NCBI GenBank assembly: GCA_016584305.1
Contig: JACEEZ010023664.1
Coordinates: forward strand, 629,583 to 693,582
DNA: 64,000 bases
DNA from: Chionoecetes opilio
Taxonomy: Eukaryota; Arthropoda; Malacostraca; Decapoda; Majidae
Direction: 5' to 3'
Each line of letters starts with the position of its first letter. Within the stretch, counting starts at the first letter, position 1. Positions 23,213 to 33,944 of this stretch are shown here, one piece after another. Position numbers and translations under genes: made by a program. Under the pieces are notes generated by a model. It was given only the letters and a program-made list of their open reading frames with translations, ran no database searches and was not told the origin of the DNA.

Positions 23213-23857
23213 AGGAAACGTGGAATTTTTTTAATATGTATTGATATTATTACTATCATTATCGTCATCATTATCCACTATAAATAGAGCAGTATCTTTA
23301 GTGCAGTATCTTTAGCGCTATACTGCTTCCGTAGTATCTTCAGTGCCTTGGCGATTATTATCACCATATCGTAGTTAGTGTGTTCAATTAATAACAATAG
23401 GAGGCACATAAGTATTTGTGGCCTAGTGAAGGTGGGCAAGTGTGTGGACAACAGTGTGATCGACATTGGTGCTGTGGAACCTCACTAAACAAGCGAAGGT
23501 TGAAAAGTGGTGTGGGGGTTGAAAAGTCTACTACTACGTACTCTGCGTCAGTCGCAGCACGGTTGGGAACAGTCTCCGCATGACGGCAACCGTGGTTGCC
23601 GTCGTGCTGCGACTGTTGTTGCATGACGGCAACCCAATATTGGCGGTTAAATTAATTTTAGTCCGCGACTGTCCACGCCTATCGGCGACAATAGCGGAGT
23701 AGTTGCTGACTAGTCGCCTAACTACGGCAACCCGAGCCAACCACGCCGATTTTGGAGCTTCAGCCCTCTCCAAAATTGGTTGCAGTCGGCACCAACTAGA
23801 TGAATCAGCAAGTCGTGATCGGTCGCCGACGCGAGTTGTGGAGATGTGAACGGGGCT
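22807..23857. mobile_element. PIF/Harbinger-like MITE, first of an adjacent pair
   Basis: GGCCCCGTTCACATCTTCACGACTC on the left matches the reverse of GTTGTGGAGATGTGAACGGGGCT on the right. The inverted repeat continues through GGCGACC..TCACGACTTGCTGA. TAA stands directly outside each end, the 3-bp duplication expected for this superfamily. The interior has other inverted tracts and an (AG)n run at 23179-23208. No transposase found. Confidence 0.8.
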
Positions 23858-23860
23858 TAA

Positions 23861-24879
23861 AACGCGTATCACACTAGCGCTCTTTTCCACCCACCTCCCA
23901 CACCACTTGACGGACGGTATACCGCCCACTCCCTAGCAGACACAGAGTGGGTTCGTCGTCGCACTCAGGCTTCACAACAATAACAATGGCGGATCTTTTT
24001 ACAAGCGATGAACTCTTCTCGAGAGAACTTAAGTGTTACCTTGCGACTAATTTTGCTTGTACAACAGTTAGCTACAAGGAAAGAAAAAGAGTTAATGTGG
24101 AGAAGGCAATGGCTAGCAAGGAGAGAGCAACTCAGTGTTTCCCGTAAACTGCTTCAAGAGCTTGCTTTGGAGGAGGACTGATTGCTTGCCTCTGTGACTA
24201 TATATCCGCGTGTTATACCCAACTATATACCCGTGCTGTTTGTCCAGGCGTATCCACCGCCTATAACCATCTCCGTTATAGGAACATAAGGAAAGGAAGC
24301 TACAAGAGGCCGTGTAGGTCTCATGGCCTCTTGTAGCTTCCTTATTTTCTTATTTTCTTATGACGGAGATGGTTATGGGCGGTGGATGCGCCAGGACAAG
24401 CAGCACGGGTATAAAGTCGGTTATAACAGGCGGGTATATAGTCACAGAGACAAGAAATCAATCAATCATTGGGGGCACACCCACTGAGGGCACGTCGCCT
24501 CGTCCACCCCAGCTGACTACCAAAACAAAGTACAAACTATGTAGAACTGAGTTTTTGGCTCTTGGTCATAAATTATAAAAAAAATTCTCCCATAATTAAC
24601 TGCACTGCACTACTAAGCCTAAAGCTTCTTTAATAAATACGTTTTGTATATAATTCCCATTCGGAAGTCAAGTATAGTGCATAATGATTAAATAAAGTGA
24701 CGAAGAGGTGAACATCTGACGCCATGTTTGAAATACCTCCCACATGTGGGCGATTGGTCCCGAAATTTCCGGAGACATGTTTTCCTCCGACTCTGTGACT
24801 AGTAGTGGCCGCAACCTCCCGCTACCTCCAACTTTTCGGTGAAGTGGGAGGAAAATGTGCTAGTGTGATATACCCCTTA
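23861..24879. mobile_element. PIF/Harbinger-like MITE, second of an adjacent pair
   Basis: AACGCGTATCACACTAGC on the left and GCTAGTGTGATATACCCC on the right are inverted repeats (TATCACACTAGC exact) with TTA(A) outside. It starts within a few bases of the end of the previous element, so the two appear to share or abut one TTAA site. It contains the palindrome 24178-24462. A 66-codon frame (23947-24147, MADLFTSDELFSRELKCYLA) may be a remnant but has no firm family match. Confidence 0.7.
24178..24462. repeat. Near-palindrome with arms of about 140 bp
   Basis: TGATTGCTTGCCTCTGTGACTATATA at the left returns as its reverse complement at 24437-24462. Matching continues inward through GTCCAGGCGTATCCACCGCC and CATCTCCGTTATAGGAACATAA to GCTACAAGAGGCC at the centre. 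The inner part resembles the 3' end of the LINE fragment at 21749. The two arms differ at about one base in eight. Confidence 0.85.
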
Positions 24880-25490
24880 ATGCCAACACGATGCCAACAC
24901 GTTTGTTTACCTTTATGATAGAAAGTCAAGGTCACTAGCTTTCTGGCGCCTAAATTTTGACTATTCAAATCGATGTCATGAATTTGTTTTGTTTAATGTA
25001 ATTTGTTATTATTGACCCCGTTTTTCATACATGATATTATTATTGTGATAAATATAAAGTTTCATGTTATCCCGGCCCCTGCATGCACCATGCACCACTT
25101 CAAAAAGAAAAATGTAACTGCGCATTTATTCGAGAAAATGATAAGAATAGGAATTCTACATAAGGAAGCAGATATATTTTCATTGCCTGACACACGATGC
25201 ACCTCAAACGGCCACAGATCCCAGTACTACATCTCAATCAAATATATCTATCACATATATGGACAACATGAAATTGCAGAATATCGGTTTCTAGCTTGAG
25301 TAAAGCACCTAAGATTAGACAAAACAAGGAAAACAAGGCAAATAATACTGAACATGAACGCACAGGATGCGGTCTTCTTAGGGATACAACATAATTTTCA
25401 ATCTAGAAAATTAAGTACAGTGAATATTGCTGAGAGTAAGTGTGACGTGTCTTATTACAACTTCTATATTTAACATGCCATTGACTCATA
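24880..25490. other. No recognisable feature
   Basis: AT-rich; a 98-codon frame at 25003-25299 (FHVIPAPACTMHHFKKKNVT) has no family that I recognise. No inverted repeats seen. Confidence 0.45.
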
Positions 25491-25911
25491 CAGGAGAACC
25501 GTTATATCCGGCACCCCGGGGGATGCGCATGCGGATTAACTCATTTTGCCGTTGTTTGAGAGTTACTCTTATGGAATCGCCAAAATCCTTTTTTTTTTTT
25601 TTTTTTTTTTTTCATCACAAGGAACCGGCCAAGGCACAACAAAAATGGGTAACACAAGCCCGCTTAGTGCCAGTCCTATAAAGAAGACAGTAAGAGAATA
25701 AATAAAAGAGGGTGAGCAATTAGTTCGGTCGGTGCTTGTTACTCTTGAAGATGTAAGTCATAGAAAGTGGAAATAGAAACAGGAAGAGAGTTCCAGAGTT
25801 TATCAGTGGAAAAAAAAAAAAGAAAAAAAAAAAAAAAAAAAGCCTGGACGATTAGTGCTGTTGTTTTGAGGCTGCCGTTGTTTTAAATGCCGGTTAAACG
25901 AGGTTCTCCTG
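25491..25911 (+). mobile_element. Family D TA-flanked MITE carrying a LINE tail, copy 1
   Basis: It starts CAGGAGAACCGTTATATCCGGC and ends GCCGGTTAAACGAGGTTCTCCTG, with TA on both sides. Between the ends lies the 3' end of the Jockey-like LINE on the minus strand (25590-25850), preceded by poly(T) and followed by another A-run. The second copy at 36761-37235 has the same internal LINE junction, so the chimera moves as one unit. Confidence 0.85.
25590..25850 (-). mobile_element. LINE 3' tail inside the family D MITE
   Basis: CAAGGAACCGGCCAAGGCACAACAAAAATGGG to GGAAGAGAGTTCCAGAG is the complement of the last coding codons and the 3' untranslated region of the LINE at 11780-14839. The coding part (reading ...KLWNSLPVSI) stops at the same place as in the other family D copy. 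Confidence 0.85.
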
Positions 25912-26200
25912 TATATACAAAAAAGCATATGATTCAACTGCCCCAAGAAAGATTGCCACCATGCGTGTTACTGCTTTGTTTGGTGCACCCTGAGAAATAA
26001 TCATTATAAGCATATTTATGATACTCGAGCACAATGATGATAGCGCCACGCTGCCACTACAAGACTGGTGACTATCATGCTTGTCGGGGTCACTGAGAAT
26101 GCTGACACACCGAATCCGCACCAAGATTGTTTGTTTTCCTTCTAATAAAAGTTATCAGTGTATTTGATACGTCAGTGGCAAACACTTCGAGATAAACACA

Positions 26201-26240
<40 letters not shown>

Positions 26241-27229
26241 CACATTGCCCGCCAGCCTGATAACGCCTGCATTCCTTTCAGCAGGTTGTCGGTTCGAGCT
26301 GTTCAAGTTGAACTACATTCAAGCCTGTAAAGTTCTTCACTAAGAAAATCATGCAGTTACTGTCCTTGAGCAAGGGGTTGGGGTGTTAGGTCCCAGCCTT
26401 TTCCAAAGAGGAGCTCTATGTTACCTACTGTTAGTATAATAGTTGGGGTTCGCGAGTCCAACGCGTGATCAAGATCATGGTGAACAACACAATGATATCC
26501 GACCATGGTTATCAACTTATCAGCAGTATTTTATATATTTTTTATTCATTCGGTCATTCCTAAAATCATTATAAAATAGACGTCGTAGAACTTGAATATA
26601 AAAAATTAAGATGCCCTATCGTAAATATAGATTTCACCGGGTCCAAATAATATACACGTGGTACAGAAACCACTCACGGCTGTGACGGCAACGACTGTTC
26701 TTGCATGTTGGAATTAATTGTCCTCAAGACTTGCCAAGAAGCGCATATGCAACATTTTTGTTTCAAATAATTCAGCCTTTTCTTTCTGCAGCTGAAATAA
26801 ATAAAAGTAGTAATATACATCTTCCGTAATATGTTTTCCATCGAGTGTGAAGCAATCATTGATTGACATAGGCTACTCTAATGCCACTGTATGCCTATAA
26901 AAGTTACTGATTTTTTAAATGGGGTTATGTGAGCTTAGACTTCACTTACCATCCCTATAAAAGATTACATTAACTCCCGGTTGTTTGAGACTCACTATGA
27001 AGCTATCAGTCCAGGATTAATACCAAGGGTAAACAACAAACACATGTAAAGTACCTTAACTAATTTATTTACAATAAATACAACACAATAAGCAAAATAG
27101 CACACCAATACAGTCATCCACAAGCACGCCCTAGATAGCTTTCCCTAACTATGCCTACGATAACCTACTGTCTCTGGTATCTGGCTGGGGAATAGATATG
27201 AGGGGTTATGAATAGGGTTATGGTATCTC
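25912..27229. other. No gene; (CA)n microsatellite at 26196-26241
   Basis: The only distinct feature is a CA repeat interrupted once (CACACACCACACACA). The rest is AT-rich unique sequence with short random frames. Confidence 0.5.
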
Positions 27230-27288
27230 ATGCTTTTCGACCACGTGGGGAAGTCCTGTAGCTGTGGTCCTCTCGTCGCGGTACACAC

Positions 27289-27530
27289 GTGGAAGCCCCT
27301 CCACGCTCTCCTCCTCGTCCTAAGACTGGTTCAGCGCCCCCAGCTTGCGTCTGCCTCTACCTTCTCGTCCTTCTCCTCGCGCTGTGGCTCGCCCTGCATC
27401 TGCCAGCAGGAACAAACACCAGACACGCAGGAAACTGGAAGGAGGTGGCAAGAGGTCCTGGGAGACGTCCTGCGGCTGCAGCAGTTGTTTTCGTGGCCAG
27501 TACCTGGAACAGAGTGGGCCGTAGGGATAT
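27289..27530 (+). other. Possible exon of a type II membrane protein, low confidence
   Basis: In a GC-rich island the plus frame begins MEAPPRSPPRPKTGS, followed by a strong hydrophobic segment (CVCLYLLVLLLALWLALHL, residues about 20-39), then basic-rich sequence and VVFVASTWNR. A short N-terminus, one membrane anchor and a STW-type motif would fit a Golgi carbohydrate sulfotransferase, but the phosphate-binding signature is incomplete and the other frames are open too. The frame then runs into a transposon end at 27530. It may be a host exon cut by an insertion, or chance. Confidence 0.2.
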
Positions 27531-27835
27531 GCACCGGTATCCGGTATACTGAAATACCGGTATTTTGTCGTAGGTATTACCGGTATTTTGGTTTTCCGGT
27601 ATACCGGTATCGGTATTAGTATTGCATCGGTATACCGGTATCGGTATTAGTATTGCATCGGTATACCGGTATCGGTATTAGTATTGCATCGGTATACCGG
27701 TATCGGTATTAGTATTGCATCGGTATACCGGTATCGGTATTAGTATTGCATCGGTATACCGGTATCGGTATTAGTATTGCATCGGTATACCGGTATCGGT
27801 ATATTATTTGGTCGGTATTGGATTTCGGTATTATG
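27530..27835. mobile_element. hAT-like terminus with a 31-bp minisatellite
   Basis: TAGGGATATGCACCGGTATCCGG opens a region rich in ACCGGTAT motifs on both strands, the pattern of hAT-type ends with subterminal repeats. From 27597 a 31-bp unit (CGGTATACCGGTATCGGTAT...) is repeated six times almost perfectly plus a partial seventh to 27802. No matching opposite end was found nearby, so the element is incomplete or the other end has diverged. Confidence 0.6.
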
Positions 27836-28287
27836 TTTTTTCTCCTCGTTTTTTTTCTCGAAACAGACTCCTGACTAGTACCAAGACCAAGAACTGACTA
27901 GTAACTACTCCGACTGCCGAGACGCGTATGGTAGCGTAACGCTCATTGGCTCAGAATCTGAGGCGCGTGTTATCATTGGCCGGTTGCACCTCAGCTGACA
28001 ATGCCGTGCTGTGAAACCTCCCGCCCTCCCTCTACCCCTGAGGGCAGACCATCACAGAAAACGGACCATTACATATCACACAAGCGTCATTATAAAAATC
28101 TAGCCTAGCTCACATTTTCATTATTATTATTATTATTATTGTTATTATTATTATTATTACTATTATTACTAGTCTTAGTCTACTATTATTATAGTTATTA
28201 TCATCATCATTTTCATTATTGTTAATATAATTATCATCCAAATTATTAATATTATTTTATTATTATTATAATTCTTTCAAAGGTATG
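27836..28287. repeat. AT-rich spacer with an (ATT)n microsatellite
   Basis: 28115-28270 is a degenerate ATT/ATTATC repeat. Before it lies unique sequence including a duplicated GACTAGTA motif. The CR1-like LINE begins, in its 3' end, at 28288. Confidence 0.75.
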
Positions 28288-28710
28288 TGTGTATTTACCT
28301 AGTTGTATTTACCTAGTTGTAACATACAGGAAAAGAGCTATGCTCGTACTGTCCCGTCTCCAAATCTACTATTATCCAGGTTGCCTTTGAAGTCCTGAAT
28401 ACTTCTTGCATTAATCACTTTTGCATCAAGGTTGTTCCAGGCTTCTATGCTTCTATACGGGAAGCTGTATTTTTTGTTGTCCCTTTCAATTTCTTCTCAT
28501 GACCTCTTGCACTTCTATCATCCCACACAAACAGTCTTCTCTATCAATTTTTTCCAGACTCATTGATGCTCTATACACTGCTATAAAATCTCCCCTTTCT
28601 CTTCTTTTCTCAAGAGTTGGGAGTTTTAGTCTTGAGTTTTAGTCTTGAAAGTCTTTCCTCATATGTTAAATCTCTCAGGCTTGGAGCCATTTTTGTGGCT
28701 GCTCTTTATA
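28288..28710 (-). pseudogene. CR1-like LINE, C-terminal coding region and 3' end
   Basis: The minus strand reads RAATKMAPSLRDLTYEERLS, TLEKRRERGDFIAVYRAS and ASRIEAWNNLDAKVINARSI, then FKGNLDNSRFGDGTVRA and a stop, typical of the end of decapod-type CR1 ORF2. A small frame break is present near 28630. The codon at the junction with the family A insertion is TAA where the family would have CAA. Confidence 0.8.
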
Positions 28711-31055
28711 CAGGGAGGTCCCGTTATACGAGCATTCGATATACGAGAATCCAATGATACGAGATGTGTAAATTAGGGTCTATTTTCAATATACGAGATC
28801 GAAAATCCAATGCTACGACATTCAAACTGGGGTGAGTAAAATTACCAAGTTATTCACTAAAGTAAATTACAAGTTATTTAGTAAAATTATAGTCATTTAC
28901 TGACTACATATATGATTTTACTTAAGGTTGTACGATAAGCCAGCGAGACATATTTCCGGGCAAGAATGGCATGCCAGACTGCCTCTCTCCGCCTTCTGTT
29001 CCCGTCATCTCAAACTAATTTTCGTTTTATTCGGAATGCTTGCATTTTAAGGAGTTTTAATGTATCAGATAGTAAGATATATAAGTAATGAGCCTGTGTT
29101 GCTAGTGTTTTGGTGGTAGAAGGTGTGTATGTGGGTTGAAATAGTGAATATTTGTGATATGGGGAGGCCCTGCGGCAAGAATTTCTCCGTCACTCACTGC
29201 CCCGCCAGCAGTAACCATAACATCTTTAAATCACCCTTATTTATGGTGACACACGGTGCTACATTGATTTAGATAATGACACGTGTATATAACAATTCAC
29301 CATAATCACTAAGTTGTATAATAACGAGTAATAAGACGTTTAAGCCTGCCCAAACCTACCGTGGCGGAGGTGGCGCCCGCCGCCTCTCAAAAGTTTTGAG
29401 TCAAAACCCGCCGTCATCCGCCTCACCTGTGCCTTCCTGAAGAAGACAGTCAGCTCCCACGCATGTGATAGCACCATAGGATATCACCAGGGATCATAGG
29501 ATTCCTCAAAGGGTCCTCGCTCCCCTACTAAATAATTACCAAGGAGATCTCCGCTGGCGGGGAATTGCGGGCAACGGCCGATTTCCGCCGCCCACACAAC
29601 ACCCCGTTATCAGCTGTAGCTACCTGTGCCTTCCTGAAGAAGTCAGGTCAGCTCCCACGCCTGTGATAGCACCATAGGATATCACCAGGGATCATAGGAT
29701 TCCTCAAGGGGTTCTCGCACCCCTACTAAATATTACCAAAGACATCTATCTCCCTTGGTGTTGATATCCACCTCACGGGTTTCATGCTGCTGCTGCTGCT
29801 GCTGCCGAAGGCCGCGCTGCCAGACGTGGATGAGACCTTTGCTTGTATTTCATCTCTTTACTCATATATATGACTAATATCCATCCAAATACAATCATAT
29901 GTCTACATTCACCTAGAGAAATTATATTTCATTGGAAATGATTGGGGGAGGCGGTGGCCGAGTGGTTAGCATCTTGGAGTGCTGAACTCAATGTCCAGAA
30001 TTCGAATCCTGCCGGGGGCAACTCTTTCAAGAGCCTGGTAGGGGAGCAGAAGGTCCCGAGTTCAAGTCTCATCAGGGAGCAACTATCAAAGCCATTGTCG
30101 AGTGGCCGAAGCAACCCACATGCAGCGTATACCTGTCTGCCGATTGCGAGTGTGACGGTGGACTCTAGGGGCTGCATGCGCCTTAACTGAAGATCTGATC
30201 ATCACAGAAAATGGAATCTTCACCTGAGACCATAGGTGGCACTATAAAAATCCAGCCTGCACCACCATTGGGCGAGATCGACCAACATCAAGACTCTCCA
30301 TATGCCTACAGGCGCTATAGGCTATAACGTAAAAAAAAAAAAAAAAAATACCAAGCAATAATAAGCAAGCCTGGAGACTCCCTACCTCTGCTAATACCAG
30401 TCTCGAGCAGTCGTTGGCCAGTGTGCACGTTTACGACCAAACCTACGACTTTGCCGCGCTGTGGGTTCATGTTACGACCGACGTGGGACTTCCTACCAAA
30501 AAAAGGTGATAAAGTGCTTCGTGGCTTCCCCCAGCTGGACGATGTACAATGATTCAGATGCACAGAGACGAGTTTTTGGGCAGTGGACGAGGTCTGCGCA
30601 CCCCTCCCTTGTCCCTTACCTACCGTACCCTCTCGAGTCTAGTGTATCACGCGGTGTCCCGAAGAGTACATACAACGTCTTTGTTGCTTGTATGTATTGT
30701 GCCTTGTGAGTCGATTTTAGTGATTTGCTGGTTTACTTAATGTGCTTATTGTGACTTATTTGTGCTCTGTCCTACTGTGCTGTCACACTCTTAATTCACT
30801 GTGTTTTGTGTGGTGGTGTGGTGGTGCGGTGGTGTGGTATATAGAGCCCTATATTTGAGAGTTTGAGAGTTTGTTGTGTTTGCTATAGTTTATTTTAGCT
30901 TGAAAAACATGTCTTTTTTTTCTTCTTTTTTTAATTGATGGGGTCCTGGAACCAAACCTATATTTTATCATTAGTTATGTGTTTCGTTATACGAGATTTC
31001 GCTTTACGAGTATGCCAGGTGGAACCTAACTGCTCGTATCTTCGGGACCTCCCTG
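28711..31055 (+). mobile_element. Family A element, copy 2 (long form, 2.35 kb)
   Basis: The same ends as copy 1, flanked by TA on both sides, inserted in the LINE codon after IERI. It is longer because it keeps interior sequence and carries a SINE at 29941-30347. Two similar blocks (29428-29541 and 29622-29735, CTGTGCCTTCCTGAAGAAG... ACTAAATA) form an internal duplication with 194-bp spacing. Region 30535-30860 matches 58025-58320 in copy 4. No transposase frame seen. Confidence 0.88.
29941..30347 (+). mobile_element. tRNA-derived SINE, type 2 relative, with poly(A)
   Basis: The head GGCGGTGGCCGAGTGGTTAGCA (A box) and CCAGAATTCGAATCC (B box) is tRNA-like and would recruit RNA polymerase III. 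The body contains GATTGCGAGTGTGACGG and GGTGGCACTATAAAAATCCAGCCTGC, echoing the SINE at 62814. It ends with an 18-base A run at 30330-30347. Related to, but diverged from, the 55-kb and 63-kb SINEs. Confidence 0.85.
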
Positions 31056-32840
31056 TATTCTCTCAATCTTCCTTATATCCTTCTTTTTATGTGGTGACCA
31101 AATCACTGCCGCATATTCCAATCTTGGTCGAATCAAAGATGTTATCAATTTCTTAATCATCTCTTCATCCAGATATTTGAATGCCATTCTTATATTCCTC
31201 AGCAACTGATATGTATCTCCTGTGATCTTGTTTATATGCTTCTCAGGTGACAAATTATCCGTAATCCATACTCCCAGATCTTTTTCGACCTTTGTTTTGA
31301 TTATCCATTCATTTCCCATCGAATACTTTCCTCTCTGTCTCTTTTTGCTACTGCCCACTTCCATCACTTTACACTTTTTACACATTTCCCATAGTTGACT
31401 CCATCTGATAATCTTATCTAGATCCTTTTGTAAATCCTCACAATCTCTTTACTTTCTACTTTTCTTAGTAATTTAGCATCATCAGCGAATAAACTCATAT
31501 AACTGTTCACTCCCTCTGTCATATCATTTACATAGACCAAGAACATCACTGGGGCAAATACTGATCCTTGAGGAACTCCATTTATCACACTGCACCATTC
31601 TGACTTCTGATCTTTTATTACTGTTTTCATCTCTCTGTTGCTCAAAAAGTCTTCCATTCACTTCAGCAAACCACCCTTCAATCCTCCTACATGTTCTAGC
31701 TTCCAGAGCAGTCTCTTGTGAGGTACCTTGTCAAATGCCTTCTTTAGGTCCAAGTATATGCAATCGACCCACCCCGACCCACTCTCGAGTAAAAACTTAA
31801 TAAATTCTTTGTACATGACATTCCTCCTCTAAATCCAAACTGGCCACCTGCGAGTGTGTTTGTCTCTTCCAAATATTTCAACCATCTGTCCTTCACAATT
31901 TTGCCACACATTTTTGCCACTACACTTGTTAATGATACTGGCCTGTAATTTAATGGTTCTTCTTTGTCTCCTCCTTTGTGAATTGGCACAATATTTGCTC
32001 TTTTCCAATCAAGCGGGACTCTGCTCTCCTTGAGTGAACTCTCAATTACACTATGTAGCTTTCCTGCTAGTTGGTTACTGCACTCTTTCATTATCCAATT
32101 CGACACTCCATCTGGACCCGGGACTTTTCTCACATCTTGACTTTCCATTAGCCTTTTTACTTCTATTACGTCTACTTTTATGTCTTCCATTATATTTTCT
32201 GTTGCTATTATATTTTTCGTTTTAAATTCACTTTCTCTTGTAAATACAGTCTGTAAGCACTTATTCATTACCTCAGCCTGCTGTAATGCATCTTCATACA
32301 CTATGCCTTCTACCTTCAGCTTATCTATTCCTTCCTTGTTTTTCATTTTTCCATTTATATATATATAGAAAAGTTTCGGTTCATTTTTACATTTTTCTAT
32401 TATATTCCTCTCATAGTTACTTGCTTCTTCTCTTCGGATTCTTACATATTCATTTCTAGTTGTTTTGTATTCCTCCCAAAGGTTGATACCTCATTTTTTC
32501 CTCCAACTATTCCATGTTTTTTCTCTTTCTAGTCTTGCTAATTCACATTTTCTGTTAAACCATTCATTCTTTTTCTTATCTCTGATAACTATCCTTGGAA
32601 CATAACTATTTATTCCTTCAGTGTAAATTCGGATGAACTCATCCCATTTTTTCTGGGTACTCCTTGCTGCATGGAAACTACTCCAGTCTGTCTCTCCGAA
32701 AAATGTTCTTAATCCGTCAAAGTCTGCTTTTCCATAATTGTATCTTCCTTTCTTGTGTTCTTCTCTTCTCCCCTCTTTTTTGCTATCATTTACATCAAAT
32801 TCAATAAGTACATGGTCACTCTTTCCAAGTGGGCAGATAA
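31056..32840 (-). pseudogene. CR1-like LINE, endonuclease end and reverse transcriptase
   Basis: In coding order: GKSDHVLIEFDVNDSK (SDH motif of the endonuclease), ADFDGLRTFFGETDWSSFH, ERNIIEKCKNEPKLFYIYIN, then the polymerase: VRKVPGPDGVSNWIMKECSN, DWKRANIVPIHKGGDKEEPL, NYRPVSLTSVVAKMCGKI, QFGFRGGMSCTKNLL, then a break near 31740. NGVPQGSVFAPVMFLVYVND and MSLFADDAKLLRKV follow (catalytic FADD at about 31483-31494), then KTKVEKDLGVWITDNLSPEK and RPRLEYAAVIWSPHKKKDIR. A stop lies near 32490 and frame breaks near 31400 and 31740, so it is inactive. Confidence 0.9.
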
Positions 32841-33163
32841 CACTGGGTTACAAAAAAAAAAAATTGTAAGTCGTCTAAGTTTTTTCAACTGATTTAGGAC
32901 AATTTTGCACCGCTGAATCCGAAAATGACATCTGTTTCTCTCGATCAGATCAGGTTTTTATGCTAAGTCGATTTTTTTTTAAATCCGATATTCTGACGAA
33001 ATCGATTACATTTTGTTGACATTTTCGGTTGATTTTTGTTAATATTTCTCATCCGAAATAAGTTTTTAAGAGAAAAAAATCGTTTTCTAACACAATTCAT
33101 TAATTAAATTTTACAAAAATTGATTAGTGTACATTGAATAGTAGACATTGATAAAGGTAAGTA

Positions 33164-33252
33164 CACACAAACCTCGATTTCCCGAACCTCGATTTCCCGG
33201 ATATCGGATTTGCCGGACAAAATCCGAGGTCCGGGGATATGTCCGTCTCGGA

Positions 33253-33290
<38 letters not shown>

Positions 33291-33905
33291 GTTGAAATGC
33301 CTGGTCCTGTTCGTAAATTGACCAAGTTGTCCGGCGGTCCGAGCGTCTCCTGTCACCCCTGGTCAGTGTCCGCGCCTCCCGCCAGGTGGCAGCATGCTCA
33401 GCGGTCGTATTGTTTACATTTGGGCACACAACATTCACGGTTCACCTGCACAGCCTCCGTCAGTCACCTGACTCCCACTGCCCCTGGTGCAAGAACATTT
33501 CTGAGACTATTGAACACTTTCTGCTGCCTCCCGCCAGGTGGCAGCATGCTCAGCGGTCGTATTGTTTACATTTGGGCTCACGACACTCATGGTTCACCTG
33601 CACAGCCTCTGTTAGTCCCCTGACCCCCACTGCCCCTGGTGCAGGAACGTCTCTTGAGACTATTGAACACTTTCTGCTGCCTCCCGCCAGGTGGCTGCAT
33701 GCTCAGCGGACGTAAAAGTCCGCGGCGGGGTAGTTGATATTGTCGGTTGCCGGACAGTAAATACTAGAGTAGGATAAACGTCCGGGGGTGGGTAATGGCA
33801 TCGGATTTTTTTTTTTTTTTTTTTTTTTTACTTGCGATTCCCGGACTTTTGCGGTTCCCGGATCAGTACTCCCCCCTATTAGTCCGGGAAATCGAGGTTT
33901 GTGTG
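33164..33905 (-). mobile_element. Family B element, copy 3
   Basis: CACACAAACCTCGATTTCCCG at the left, CGGGAAATCGAGGTTTGTGTG at the right, TA on both sides. The motif CAGGTGG lies at 33383, 33535 and 33688 (spacing 152 and 153). It sits 40 bases past the stop of the transposase-like gene, within the CACTG element. A poly(T) run at 33808-33829 occupies the position where copy 1 took its LINE insertion. Confidence 0.88.
33383..33720 (+). repeat. 153-bp tandem unit encoding a zinc-knuckle-like segment
   Basis: Two full units and a boundary. In one frame the first unit reads GHTTFTVHLHSLRQSPDSHC followed by PWCKNISETIEHFLL. The spacing H...C-x2-C-x4-E-x2-E-H resembles the Cys/His motif at the C-terminus of many I/Jockey-type LINE ORF2 proteins. 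The unit also recurs in the other family B copies. It has no start context of its own and is probably a captured LINE fragment. Confidence 0.65.
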
Positions 33906-33944
33906 TACATGTAAATTGGATGTTAGGTCATCATTGTTCAAAAT

